64,000 nucleotides of DNA from Limivicinus sp963617275. Its GTDB lineage: Bacteria > Bacillota > Clostridia > Oscillospirales > Oscillospiraceae. Each line of letters begins with the position of its first letter. Positions within the stretch are counted from its first letter, which is position 1. The stretch is from positions 19,665 to 83,664 of the forward strand of contig CAVENX010000003.1 of assembly GCA_963617275.1 (NCBI GenBank). Direction: 5' to 3'. Below, in pieces: positions 24,691 through 33,405 of the stretch. The position numbers were made by a program, and so were the translations under genes. Below the pieces are notes generated by a model. That model was not told the origin of the DNA. It was given only the letters and a program-made list of their open reading frames with translations, and did no database searches.

Positions 24691-24727
24691 AAAAAAGATC
24701 GTTGTCTTCTTGACTTCGGTCTTTTTT
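24691..24727 (+). terminator. Terminator 1 after the catabolic operon
   Basis: AAAAAAGATCG pairs with CGGTCTTTTTT around a 15-base loop; 117 bases after the last stop. Confidence 0.75.
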
Positions 24728-24735
24728 GTGTTTCA

Positions 24736-24773
24736 AAAAAACAGAATGCCGTTTTTGCAGCATTCTGTTTTTT
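24736..24773. terminator. Bidirectional terminator between converging operons
   Basis: AAAAAACAGAATGC pairs perfectly with GCATTCTGTTTTTT; a T-run exists in both reading directions, so it serves both the plus-strand operon and the minus-strand exporter operon. Confidence 0.9.
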
Positions 24774-24797
24774 AATGTATTATTTATGGCCGCCGGT

Positions 24798-27311
24798 TTA
24801 ATTCATGCCCGGCGGCTGAGGCATATCCGTGCCCAACGAAAAATCGTTGTCGAGCTTGTCATAGTAGCTGTACCACACGGTATCCCCCGCTTTCAGTCCG
24901 GAGGTTATTTCCGTCAATATGCCGTCGGATGCGCCCGTTGTCACATCAACGGGATTCCCCAGAGCGCCGGTTTTGCTGTCATAGCTTGTGTAAACGTATG
25001 TCCTCGTTCCCTCGCTGACAAGCGCCTCGCTCGGAACGGTCAGCAGATCCTCATCCGTCTCAAGTGTGATGAGCGCCGCCGCGTTCATCCCGGCTACCAT
25101 GTTAGGAGCACGGTCAATGGTCACTTCGGCGGTATACTTGGTGTTGCCGCCGCTGTTGCTGCCGGAAACGCCTATGTCCGTAATGATGCCGTCAAACGAC
25201 TGTCCCGCAAGCGCATCGAGTGTTATCTGAACGTCCTGCCCCTTTTTGATTGAGAGGATATCCAGCTCATCAACGGTTATATCAACGGTCATTGTGTCCT
25301 GCGGCGTGACGGACATTATTTTCGTCTGCTTGGTAGGATAATATTCATAGGCCGCCTGCACTACGGTCGAGCCGGTCATCCCGGATGCTGAACCGCCTGT
25401 CATCTGTCCGCCGGACATGGAAGCATCTCCGGGCACTGTTCCTCCGCCCGCCGAGCCGCTGCCGGCCGACGAACCGCCGGAAATGATCGTGCCATTTTCG
25501 TCAACGACTGAAACGCTCAGCGCTTCGTCGTAGGTACTCTGGCTCTGAACCGAATACGTAAACAGAAGCAGCGCGCCCTCTTTTGCGTTTCCCGCGTTCA
25601 GGCCATAGCTTGGAACAGGCAGGATTTTTCCCTCGTCGCAATCGGCTCCATTTATCACGGCGTCAAGAGCCTGTCGGGAAACCTCATATCTGTCTCCTCT
25701 TGTTTCCCGATAGGCAACAGAGACGATCTCGCCGTTATTATCAAGATTCACAGCGGTTATCACGCCTGCGGAATAGTATATGCCCGGCATAGCGGCAGGA
25801 AAGTCATTGACTTGCTTCAGAACCGCAGCATTCCCCCGGTCAACAAGGGAGGCAGGCGCCGCTTTTTCTTCGCTCTTCTCCGCTGTGGTGGATGCCCAGA
25901 CGGTCACGCCGCTGATTTCGGTGGAAACGGAATTGAGGGTATATGTATCGGGACTTGCGCAGTAATACTCAAAAACAAAAATGATCTGACCGACATTGCT
26001 TTCACTTATCTGCGAAGTATCCACGCCGTAATTATTAAGCTGTTCAAAGCTCAGGTTGTCCTGCCACGATGCGTCTGCAACGGCGTTTATCGCCGTAAGC
26101 CTTTCTGAATACCTGTTGTCCGTGCGCAGGATATTTATCCACGAGTTGCCCGGATTCACGGCGGCATCATAATTTGTGACCATGTAATTCACCTTGCCCG
26201 CCTCATAGTAGACGTATGGGTATCCCTCCGCGGCAGTGTCGGACACAACATGATCTGTGCCGCCGTTTTCAAGAGTTGTCACATTTGTCAGCAGGTCAAG
26301 CACGGCATTTTCCTCCCCGCTCGCCGCAAGAAGCTCTGCCGCCGCGTCCTCGTCAATGCCGCTGACAACACCGGCGGAAGAGGCGTTCACCGTACCGTCG
26401 GTATACATTCTGAACAGCTCTTCCATATACCCCGCAAGTTCGGTATGCTTCGACGCATATACGCCATATTCTGCGCTGCTGCTGTTGCCGGAGTAAGTGA
26501 AGACCGTTCCTCCGGCCTGCATATCCTGATTTATTTTTACATGCACCGCCTCAATGGTGCCGTTATATCCGCTGATTTTTAGCGGAGAGTGAACATAAAG
26601 CTCACCACTGCCTATCGTTTCGGAATTTTCGTTGAATACGCTTACGCTCTCGCCAACGGCGCGCCCGTCCTGATTTATTGTAATGACGGTGACGCCGTTT
26701 TTCTTGCTCTCCGCGTGGCCGGAAAGAATTGTACCGTCAGGGGCGGCGACGCCCACGCTGCTGCCTACGGGGATAGCGTCGGTTTCTATATCCACTGCAA
26801 GAAGGCCGTCAAGCGACAATACGGCAAGCGCGCCGTGCTCAAGCATAACGTCGCTTATACTGTCGCCGGCATCTGCATAAAGCTCCATAACGCGTCCGGC
26901 GGAAGCTGTGGTGAGGAAATTTATCTCACCAGTGTCCGTATAGAGCGCCATCTGCGTTTCAACATACTCAAGATCTTCCTGGTACTCATATATCGAGTTC
27001 ATGACGTCTATCCTGTCAACCTCGGCAAGGGGCTTACCCTCGGTGACAAAATCGCCGTTGTTCACAAGATATTTCGTCACTTCAACGCCGTAGGGGAGCT
27101 TGATCTCAACGGCATCTTCATCCGTGAGCGTCCCCGCACCGGAAACGGTTTTGCTTATGTCGGCAAGAGCAGCCTCCGCAGACAATATGCTTGCCTTATC
27201 GCCGGACGCGTCCTTAGCGCTTTCAAGCGCGAAGGGTACGATCACGAGCGCGGCGGCCAGAAGCACGGCCAGAACGCTGAATATGTACTTTTTTGCTGAT
27301 TTCTTCTCCAT
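24798..27311 (-). CDS. Large membrane-fusion-like protein of an ABC exporter (second adaptor)
   Basis: An 837-residue protein with one N-terminal membrane segment (residues 9-28), then a HlyD/MacA-like organisation: a first barrel/lipoyl half (YGVEVTKYLVNNGDFVTEGKPLAEVD), a long inserted region (about 280-560) with no motif I recognise, and a second half ending in a beta-barrel and membrane-proximal domain (IKKGQDVQITLDALAGQSFDGIITDIG ... VPSEALVSEGTRTYVYT). MacA-type adaptors usually have 350-450 residues, so the insert is large. It is the last gene of the operon, 13 bases after the permease, and is distantly similar to the first adaptor (29187-31022). Confidence 0.75.
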   Translation of the reverse strand: MEKKSAKKYIFSVLAVLLAAALVIVPFALESAKDASGDKASILSAEAALADISKTVSGAGTLTDEDAVEIKLPYGVEVTKYLVNNGDFVTEGKPLAEVDRIDVMNSIYEYQEDLEYVETQMALYTDTGEINFLTTASAGRVMELYADAGDSISDVMLEHGALAVLSLDGLLAVDIETDAIPVGSSVGVAAPDGTILSGHAESKKNGVTVITINQDGRAVGESVSVFNENSETIGSGELYVHSPLKISGYNGTIEAVHVKINQDMQAGGTVFTYSGNSSSAEYGVYASKHTELAGYMEELFRMYTDGTVNASSAGVVSGIDEDAAAELLAASGEENAVLDLLTNVTTLENGGTDHVVSDTAAEGYPYVYYEAGKVNYMVTNYDAAVNPGNSWINILRTDNRYSERLTAINAVADASWQDNLSFEQLNNYGVDTSQISESNVGQIIFVFEYYCASPDTYTLNSVSTEISGVTVWASTTAEKSEEKAAPASLVDRGNAAVLKQVNDFPAAMPGIYYSAGVITAVNLDNNGEIVSVAYRETRGDRYEVSRQALDAVINGADCDEGKILPVPSYGLNAGNAKEGALLLFTYSVQSQSTYDEALSVSVVDENGTIISGGSSAGSGSAGGGTVPGDASMSGGQMTGGSASGMTGSTVVQAAYEYYPTKQTKIMSVTPQDTMTVDITVDELDILSIKKGQDVQITLDALAGQSFDGIITDIGVSGSNSGGNTKYTAEVTIDRAPNMVAGMNAAALITLETDEDLLTVPSEALVSEGTRTYVYTSYDSKTGALGNPVDVTTGASDGILTEITSGLKAGDTVWYSYYDKLDNDFSLGTDMPQPPGMN

Positions 27312-27324
27312 CTGCCCTGCCTCC

Positions 27325-28515
27325 TTAACCGCCGTAATGCAGCGCGTCGATAGGCTTCATCTTTGCGGCCTTGTTCGCCGGATAAAGCCCGAACACCACA
27401 CCGATAATAAAACAGAATACCACGCTCAGCAGCACAACGCCGCCGTCAAGCTCAAAACTCAGGCTGAGGCTGGAAACAACGACTGAGACCGTGCGCAGGA
27501 TGCTCCACGAGAGGAATATGCCTATCGCGCACCCCATCATGCACAGCACGACCGCCTCCATGAGGAATTGCTGAAGGATCGTGCCGCGGCTTGCGCCAAT
27601 TGCCTTGCGTATGCCTATCTCACGCGTGCGTTCGGTGACTGTGACCATCATGATGTTCATAATGCCTATGCCGCCGACTATGAGGGAAATTCCGGCGATG
27701 CCGCCGAGGAGTATCGACAGCACGGACGTTACGCTGCTCATCGCGTCCTCAAGTACGGCGAGGGTGCTGATAGTGTAAGCGTCGTCGTCCTGTTCAAAGC
27801 GTTCAAGCATAGTGCTGTCAAAATAGGCCTCCAGCTGTTCCATGGTATAGTTTTCCGCCGCGCTTGCCGTAAAGCTCGTTATGTCGGCGCTCACGGAGGA
27901 GGAAAGGCGCATGAGCGAGGTATACGGAATGTATGCCGTAAGCGTCCCGGAGGTCATAGCGCCCATGACGGAATCATCCTCCGCCAGTACGCCGACAACG
28001 GTAAATCTCATGCCGTTAAGGCTTATTTCCTGCCCTACACAGTCCTCAAAGCCGATAAGCTCTGTCGCAAGCGCGTTGTTCACTACGCAGACACGCGTGT
28101 TGTTATCAACATCGCTTGATTTGAGGAACCGTCCAAGGGAGAGAGCAAGCCCCTCAACGTCGTAGTATGCGGGCGTCGTGCCGTACACCGTGACGGAATC
28201 GGACTCACCGCCGAATTTGCCTGTGCAGGAGCTTGACGCCGTCGGCGCGACAAGCCCGACGGGGTTGTCTGCGTCCATCCACTCGTTGAGATCGTCCATT
28301 CTTATCGGGTCGCCCTTGTCGTCGTTCACCGTGACGCTCACAAGGTCGCTGCCGAGACTTGAAACTGCGTCGGTAACGGAGCTTGTAGCGCCGTTTACAA
28401 GGCTTACCAATACTACCAGCGCCATAACGCCGATTATTATGCCCAGCATCGTGAGTATCGCTCTGAATTTGTTTGTGCTTATGCTGCGCAGAGCCATTTT
28501 GAATGACAGTATCAT
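27325..28515 (-). CDS. MacB-like ABC transporter permease
   Basis: A 396-residue permease with four membrane helices: helix 1 near residues 17-45 (AILTMLGIIIGVMALVVLVSLVNG), a large MacB_PCD extracytoplasmic domain, and three C-terminal helices including the FtsX-like GGIGIMNIMMVTVTERTREIGIRKAIGA. MacB-type machines export peptides, toxins or lipids with an adaptor. It overlaps the ATPase gene by 4 bases. The ATPase is a separate polypeptide, as usual in Gram-positives. Confidence 0.92.
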   Translation of the reverse strand: MILSFKMALRSISTNKFRAILTMLGIIIGVMALVVLVSLVNGATSSVTDAVSSLGSDLVSVTVNDDKGDPIRMDDLNEWMDADNPVGLVAPTASSSCTGKFGGESDSVTVYGTTPAYYDVEGLALSLGRFLKSSDVDNNTRVCVVNNALATELIGFEDCVGQEISLNGMRFTVVGVLAEDDSVMGAMTSGTLTAYIPYTSLMRLSSSVSADITSFTASAAENYTMEQLEAYFDSTMLERFEQDDDAYTISTLAVLEDAMSSVTSVLSILLGGIAGISLIVGGIGIMNIMMVTVTERTREIGIRKAIGASRGTILQQFLMEAVVLCMMGCAIGIFLSWSILRTVSVVVSSLSLSFELDGGVVLLSVVFCFIIGVVFGLYPANKAAKMKPIDALHYGG

Positions 28516-29183
28516 CTTTCCACCTCCGTAAGCCTGCCGTCACGGATACGGATGCTCCGCGCCGCCTGTGCGGCAACATCGTTGTCATGGGTTATGAGCA
28601 CGATTGTGTTGCCCGCTTCATGCAGCTCGTGGAACATCTCCATGATCTCCGCGCTCGTCTTGGAATCGAGATTTCCGGTAGGTTCGTCCGCAAGGATAAG
28701 TGATGGGCGCGTAACGAGGGCACGGGCTATCGCAACACGCTGCTGCTGACCGCCGGAAAGCTCTGTCGGCATATGCCTGGCGCGCTTTGAAAGCCCCACC
28801 CGCTTGAGCGCCTGACACACACGTTCCTGCCGTTCGGCTCTTTTTACACCCTGATAGATGAGCGGCAGCTCAACATTTTCCTCCGCCGACATCTTTGCGA
28901 TAAGATTGAAGCTCTGAAAAACAAAGCCTATCTTGTTGTTGCGCACCTTTGCAAGCTGGTTTTCCGTATAATCGTCTATTGGTATGCCGTCAAGCTTATA
29001 GACGCCGCTGTCCGCTATATCAAGGCAGCCGATTATGTTCATGAGCGTCGATTTGCCAGAGCCTGACGGGCCTATTATGCTGACAAATTCATGGGGATAG
29101 ATATGCATTGTGGCATGGTCGAGCGCTTTTACCTTCTCATCCCCGACAAGGTAGAATTTTGAAACGTCTTTTAAATCTATCAT
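28512..29183 (-). CDS. MacB/LolD-type ABC ATPase
   Basis: A 223-residue ATPase with Walker A GPSGSGKSTLMNIIGCLD, signature LSGGQQQRVAIARAL, Walker B LILADEPTGNLD and H-loop ITHD. The motif GCLD is typical of the MacB/LolD/FtsE group. Its ATG lies 3 bases after the stop of the first adaptor gene. Confidence 0.95.
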   Translation of the reverse strand: MIDLKDVSKFYLVGDEKVKALDHATMHIYPHEFVSIIGPSGSGKSTLMNIIGCLDIADSGVYKLDGIPIDDYTENQLAKVRNNKIGFVFQSFNLIAKMSAEENVELPLIYQGVKRAERQERVCQALKRVGLSKRARHMPTELSGGQQQRVAIARALVTRPSLILADEPTGNLDSKTSAEIMEMFHELHEAGNTIVLITHDNDVAAQAARSIRIRDGRLTEVER

Positions 29184-29186
29184 GGC

Positions 29187-31022
29187 TCAACCTCTGCCGG
29201 GCATTCCGCCGCCCATATTACCGCCGCCGGGGCCGCCGCCAAAACCGCCCATATTACCGCCGCCGGGGCCGCCGCCAAAGCCGCCCATATCTCCGCCGGG
29301 CATTCCGCCGAAGTCCGGGAAGGCGTTGTCTTCCTTCTCAACATAGTAAACGGTGTCGCCCTCGCTCAGACCGGAGCTTATTTCGACATAGCTTGAGTTG
29401 GAAAGTCCCGTCGTTACCTCTTTCCTGCCGCCGTACTCATGATTTTCGTAGTCATAGCTTGTGTATACATATGAGGTGGAGCTGGTCTGGTGCAGCGCGT
29501 CAACGGGTATTATGAGTGCGTTTTCCTTGCCCTGAATGGTGACATACACCGATGCGGACATACCGGAGAGCATTTTGTCCGTCTTGTCAATGGAAACTAC
29601 CGCGGAATATTTCGTAACGCCTGAGTTTGAGGTACTGGCGCTCCTGCTGATCTCCGTGACCGTGCCGTCAAACGCCTCGTCGTCGCTTATGGAAGAGATA
29701 TAGACCTCCGCTTTCTGCCCGACCTCGAGTGTGAGAATGTCGCTTTCATCCACGCTCAGCGTTATTTCCATAGTCAGATCGGGACAGATCGTGCAGATAT
29801 CTACGGTGCCGTCGTCGTTTGTCTTGGCCGTGGACGAGGTAGTGGTCGTGGAAGAGGAAGTGCCTGACGTACCGCCGAAGAACGAGGAATATGAGGAGCT
29901 TGCGGCCTGTGTGGTCGTGGTAGTGGTCACGACAACGTCGTCGTCATCCTTTTCTTCGTATTCAACAGAGCATATCGTTCCCGAAAACGGCGCGGCAAGC
30001 CCGCCGTTCATGTTGAGTGCAAGAAGCTCCTGCAAGGTTTCTTCAAGCTCCTCGCGTTGCTTGAGAAGCGCGTAATAGTTGTTGTAATATTCTGTATTTG
30101 TGAGGGTAAACAGAAGTCCCGAGGAATAGAGCTTCTGATTTTCCGTGACATAGCAGGCGTTCACCGTGCCCGCAACGCCGGTTATGCGCAGGGGGCTGTT
30201 TATATAAAGCTCACCCTCGCCGAGTTTTTCGCCGTCTTCGCTCATAACAGTGACCATTTCGCCGCTGCGCGGCCCGTCGTCGCTCACGACGACAACGGCC
30301 TGACCGGAATAGATGTCGTTTACAAGAGCGTTTATTTCGCTCCCGTCCTCGCGGATAACGGTGAGCTGCATCCCCTTTTCAAGCGAACCCGCATCGATCT
30401 TGACCGCCATGTAGCCGTCAAGGGATATCTCGGCAAGTGCGCCGTATTTGTACATGACACTTGCCACGTCGTCGCCCACGGCGGCGTTCACAGCCTTTAC
30501 CCGTCCGGGAAGTCCCGTGCTTATGTAGTCGTTGGCGTAGTCGCTTCCGGCGCTGTTGAGATCCTTGTCAAGCTTGACGATATCCGCCTGCACATCCGAC
30601 ATTGCAGCCAGAACCGTGCGGTTGTCAACTGTGGCGATTATTTCACCCTCCTCAACGGTATCGTTGACGCTGACAAGCACCTCGTCAACATCGACGCCGT
30701 CTGGGATATGGAGCTGTTTGATATCAACGTTCGACAGCGTACCGCTGCCGGAAACAGTCGTGCTGATGCTGCCTGTCTTCACCTCAGCGGTTATAATGTC
30801 TTCATCGCTCGCGGCAAACTCGGTATTGACCTTTTTCCGAAGGCTGATTACCGTGATCGTCAGCGCTATGCCGAGTATGAGCACAACTGAGATTATCGTT
30901 ATTATCAGGCGGCGTTTTTTCCGTTTTTTTGCCTTGCTGAGAGAATCGAAAAGTTCCTCGTCCTTTTTCTGCTTTTCCATGCTCTCAACTGCAGCTTCAT
31001 CGTTTCTGCGGTTCTCGTCCAT
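29187..31022 (-). CDS. HlyD/MacA-like membrane-fusion protein with Gly-rich tail (first adaptor)
   Basis: A 611-residue adaptor with a cytoplasmic charged N-terminus, a membrane segment at residues 39-61, barrel/lipoyl halves, and an Efflux_RND_MFP-like C-terminal half (VGQKAEVYISSISDDEAFDGTVTEIS; IIPVDALHQTSSTSYVYTS). A Ser/Thr-rich stretch near residues 370-400 (TTTTTTQAASSSYSSFF) looks like a linker. The C-terminal about 45 residues are glycine-rich, with two 12-residue GGFGGGPGGGNM repeats encoded by two near-identical 36-bp DNA repeats at about 29209-29285. First gene of adaptor-ATPase-permease-adaptor. Having two adaptors in one operon is unusual. Confidence 0.85.
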   Translation of the reverse strand: MDENRRNDEAAVESMEKQKKDEELFDSLSKAKKRKKRRLIITIISVVLILGIALTITVISLRKKVNTEFAASDEDIITAEVKTGSISTTVSGSGTLSNVDIKQLHIPDGVDVDEVLVSVNDTVEEGEIIATVDNRTVLAAMSDVQADIVKLDKDLNSAGSDYANDYISTGLPGRVKAVNAAVGDDVASVMYKYGALAEISLDGYMAVKIDAGSLEKGMQLTVIREDGSEINALVNDIYSGQAVVVVSDDGPRSGEMVTVMSEDGEKLGEGELYINSPLRITGVAGTVNACYVTENQKLYSSGLLFTLTNTEYYNNYYALLKQREELEETLQELLALNMNGGLAAPFSGTICSVEYEEKDDDDVVVTTTTTTQAASSSYSSFFGGTSGTSSSTTTTSSTAKTNDDGTVDICTICPDLTMEITLSVDESDILTLEVGQKAEVYISSISDDEAFDGTVTEISRSASTSNSGVTKYSAVVSIDKTDKMLSGMSASVYVTIQGKENALIIPVDALHQTSSTSYVYTSYDYENHEYGGRKEVTTGLSNSSYVEISSGLSEGDTVYYVEKEDNAFPDFGGMPGGDMGGFGGGPGGGNMGGFGGGPGGGNMGGGMPGRG

Positions 31023-31247
31023 GACAGTCTGCTCCTTGGTGTAGAATAATACATAAGAGGAAAAACGTGGAATCTGTTTTTCCCAAATACGACGTATACT
31101 TTATCATAGGCACAGTGTGGTTTTATTAAGGAATTGCGAATAAATTTTAAATTCAGACGGTTTTAAGGTTGCAATACACTTATTGATATACTATAATAAA
31201 TTTGCATTGATGTGGCTATGCCAAACAGTGGGAGGAGGCGTGTACGG

Positions 31248-32570
31248 GTGCTTGACGAACTTGACTGCACCGCAAGAGAAGCGAAAGCAAAACGTATCGC
31301 GGATGAGATAATGTCGCTTTCCCGCGGCACGCTCACGGTAGACTTCCGCTTTCTTGACCGGGCGATCGGAACGCTGAAATTCGCCGCCAACGATAATGTC
31401 AGTCTCACGACCGACGGTGAATTTTTATATTACGGCGCGTGGTTCATACTGAGCCGCTATAAGACGGGCGCTTCCTCCGTAAACCGCGATATAATGCACT
31501 CAATACTCCACTGCGTATTCCGCCACTTTTATATTGGCAGCGGCATTGACCGTGCGCGCTGGGATTTTGCCTGCGACATAGCCGTTGAGGCCGCAATAAA
31601 CGAACTGTGCTCAAGCGCTCTTTATGACCCACGGCAGACGGCACAGAAAACGGTGATCGACACTATACAAAAGGATGTCCCCGTTCTCACCGCAGAACAC
31701 ATATACCACTGGCTTGGGAAAAACGGCATATCGGATGAAGAATGTGAGCGGGAGCGGAAATTGTTTCTTGCAGACGGACACGGACTGTGGTACGGGGCGA
31801 AAGATAAGGACGCACGGCTTGACAAAAACATCAATGTGCGCAAAATATGGGAAAAGCTCTCGAAACGGATGCAGACCGAGCTTGAGACAATGCACGACGG
31901 TAAAAACGGCGCAATGGTACAGACTCTGCGTTCGCTCAACAGGACGAAATACAGCTATACTGAGCTGCTGCGCCGCTTCGGTGTCCATGGGGAGCAGATG
32001 CACCTTTCCGACGAGGAATTTGACAACAATTATTATACCTACGGGCTTAATTTCTATGGCAATATGCCCCTTATCGAGCCGCTTGAATACAGCGAACGGA
32101 AGCTTATACGCGAGTTTGTCATTGCTATCGACACCTCGGGCAGCGTCCGCGGGGATGTGGTGCAGTCGTTTATACAGCATACACACGATATGCTGCAAAA
32201 ACAGGAGAATTTTTTCAGCCGCGTAAACATCCACATCATTCAATGCGACGACCGTGTGCGCGAGGACGCAGTGATCACCTGCAAAGAGGATTTTGACGAG
32301 TATATTGCACAGATGCAGATTTTCGGACTTGGACAGACGGATTTTCGCCCGGTGTTCCAGTATGTCGAAGCACTCAGGAGCAAGGGTGAGCTTTGCAATT
32401 TGCAGGGGCTTATTTATTTTACGGATGGCGAGGGTGAGTTTCCGGCGAAGAAGCCCGACTATGACACGGCCTTTATCCTGCACTGCGATGACTGCTGCCA
32501 GCCTCCAGTCCCCTCGTGGGCGATCCGCATCACACTGACGGAGGATGAAATACTTGAAAAACGATTTTAA
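31248..32570 (+). CDS. VWA-containing metallopeptidase-like protein (DUF2201 type)
   Basis: A 440-residue protein with an N-terminal domain of the DUF2201 'putative metallopeptidase' type and a C-terminal von Willebrand A-like domain with a MIDAS motif (AIDTSGSVRGD, about residue 300). The expected HExxH is replaced by HSILHCVFRH (about residue 83), so the usual catalytic Glu is missing. GTG 31248 is chosen because GGAGGAGG (31231-31238) precedes it by 9 bases; the upstream GTG at 31212 lacks a site. VWA proteins of this kind work with MoxR ATPases as chaperone-like complexes for maturing enzymes; a MoxR gene is two genes downstream. Confidence 0.85.
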   Translation: MLDELDCTAREAKAKRIADEIMSLSRGTLTVDFRFLDRAIGTLKFAANDNVSLTTDGEFLYYGAWFILSRYKTGASSVNRDIMHSILHCVFRHFYIGSGIDRARWDFACDIAVEAAINELCSSALYDPRQTAQKTVIDTIQKDVPVLTAEHIYHWLGKNGISDEECERERKLFLADGHGLWYGAKDKDARLDKNINVRKIWEKLSKRMQTELETMHDGKNGAMVQTLRSLNRTKYSYTELLRRFGVHGEQMHLSDEEFDNNYYTYGLNFYGNMPLIEPLEYSERKLIREFVIAIDTSGSVRGDVVQSFIQHTHDMLQKQENFFSRVNIHIIQCDDRVREDAVITCKEDFDEYIAQMQIFGLGQTDFRPVFQYVEALRSKGELCNLQGLIYFTDGEGEFPAKKPDYDTAFILHCDDCCQPPVPSWAIRITLTEDEILEKRF

Positions 32571-33405
32571 TATTTCCGCCGGCGTGCTGTACATAAGCAA
32601 CGGCGTGATTGAGCTTGCGGATCAACAGTTTGCCGAACGGGACGATTTCAAAACGGTCGTGCTGCCGGATACGCTGCGTATACTCGGCACGGAGGTTTTT
32701 TCCGGCTGCGGTGAGCTTGAGGAGGTTGTTTTCCCGGAAGGCTTCATGGCGATCGGCATTGCGGACTTTGCGTACTGCCCGAAGCTTGCGCGGCTGACGC
32801 TGCCCGCGTCGCTGCAAAGCATCGGCGAAGGCGCGTTCATCGGATGTGAAAGCCTCCGCTCCGTTGCTCTGCCCGACGGACTTGAGGAGATCTGCGACAT
32901 GGCTTTCTGGGAAAGCGGCCTTGAAAGAATATCCGTTCCGGCAAGTGTAAGGCGCATCGGCGAAAGCGCGTTCTGGTCATGCGAAAGCCTGCGCCGGGCG
33001 GATGTTCTCGGCAAAGACACCTTTATCGGCACAGACGCCTTCGGAAGCTGCTATAAGCTTGCCGAGGGGTATATCGCCCCCGGTTTCCCGCAGCAGGACG
33101 GCAGTCCCGCCGCAGAACTTCTGTATTCGCTTCTGTGGTGCAGCTGTTCCGAAAGGCACGATGCGCAAACCTCTGCGCGGGCGCTTGGATTTATAGAAAA
33201 GGATGAAGCACTTATTATGGAGCGGGTCTTCAGTCAGGGAAACGCAGCGGCGCTCACAGCTCTTTCAAAGCAGCGGCTTCTCAAAAAGGAAAATATTGAT
33301 TCATATATACTCAGGGCAAACGAGGAAGGCAGAACGCAGATGACGGCTCTGCTGCTCAGCGCCAAGGGCGCGGAGAGATCTGACGAGGGAGAGTTTGAAT
33401 TATGA
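32545..33405 (+). CDS. Leucine-rich-repeat (BspA/LRR_5-like) protein
   Basis: About 283-286 residues with five or six tandem about 23-residue LRR_5-type repeats (for example LPASLQSIGEGAFIGCESLRSV and IGTDAFGSCYKL) between residues 30 and 170, then a helical tail. There is no signal peptide, so it is probably cytoplasmic, unlike the surface BspA proteins. The start is uncertain: ATG 32545 directly abuts GGAGG, whereas TTG 32554 has ideal 9-base spacing. It overlaps the VWA gene by 26 (or 17) bases and the MoxR gene by 4, so the three are translated as a unit. A role as client-recognition or scaffold subunit is inference. Confidence 0.8.
   Translation: MKYLKNDFNISAGVLYISNGVIELADQQFAERDDFKTVVLPDTLRILGTEVFSGCGELEEVVFPEGFMAIGIADFAYCPKLARLTLPASLQSIGEGAFIGCESLRSVALPDGLEEICDMAFWESGLERISVPASVRRIGESAFWSCESLRRADVLGKDTFIGTDAFGSCYKLAEGYIAPGFPQQDGSPAAELLYSLLWCSCSERHDAQTSARALGFIEKDEALIMERVFSQGNAAALTALSKQRLLKKENIDSYILRANEEGRTQMTALLLSAKGAERSDEGEFEL

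Noticed and set aside
29209..29285. Short tandem repeat, considered as CRISPR or non-coding repeat
   Set aside because: It is in frame with the adaptor gene and encodes two GGFGGGPGGGNM units; only two copies, no spacers.
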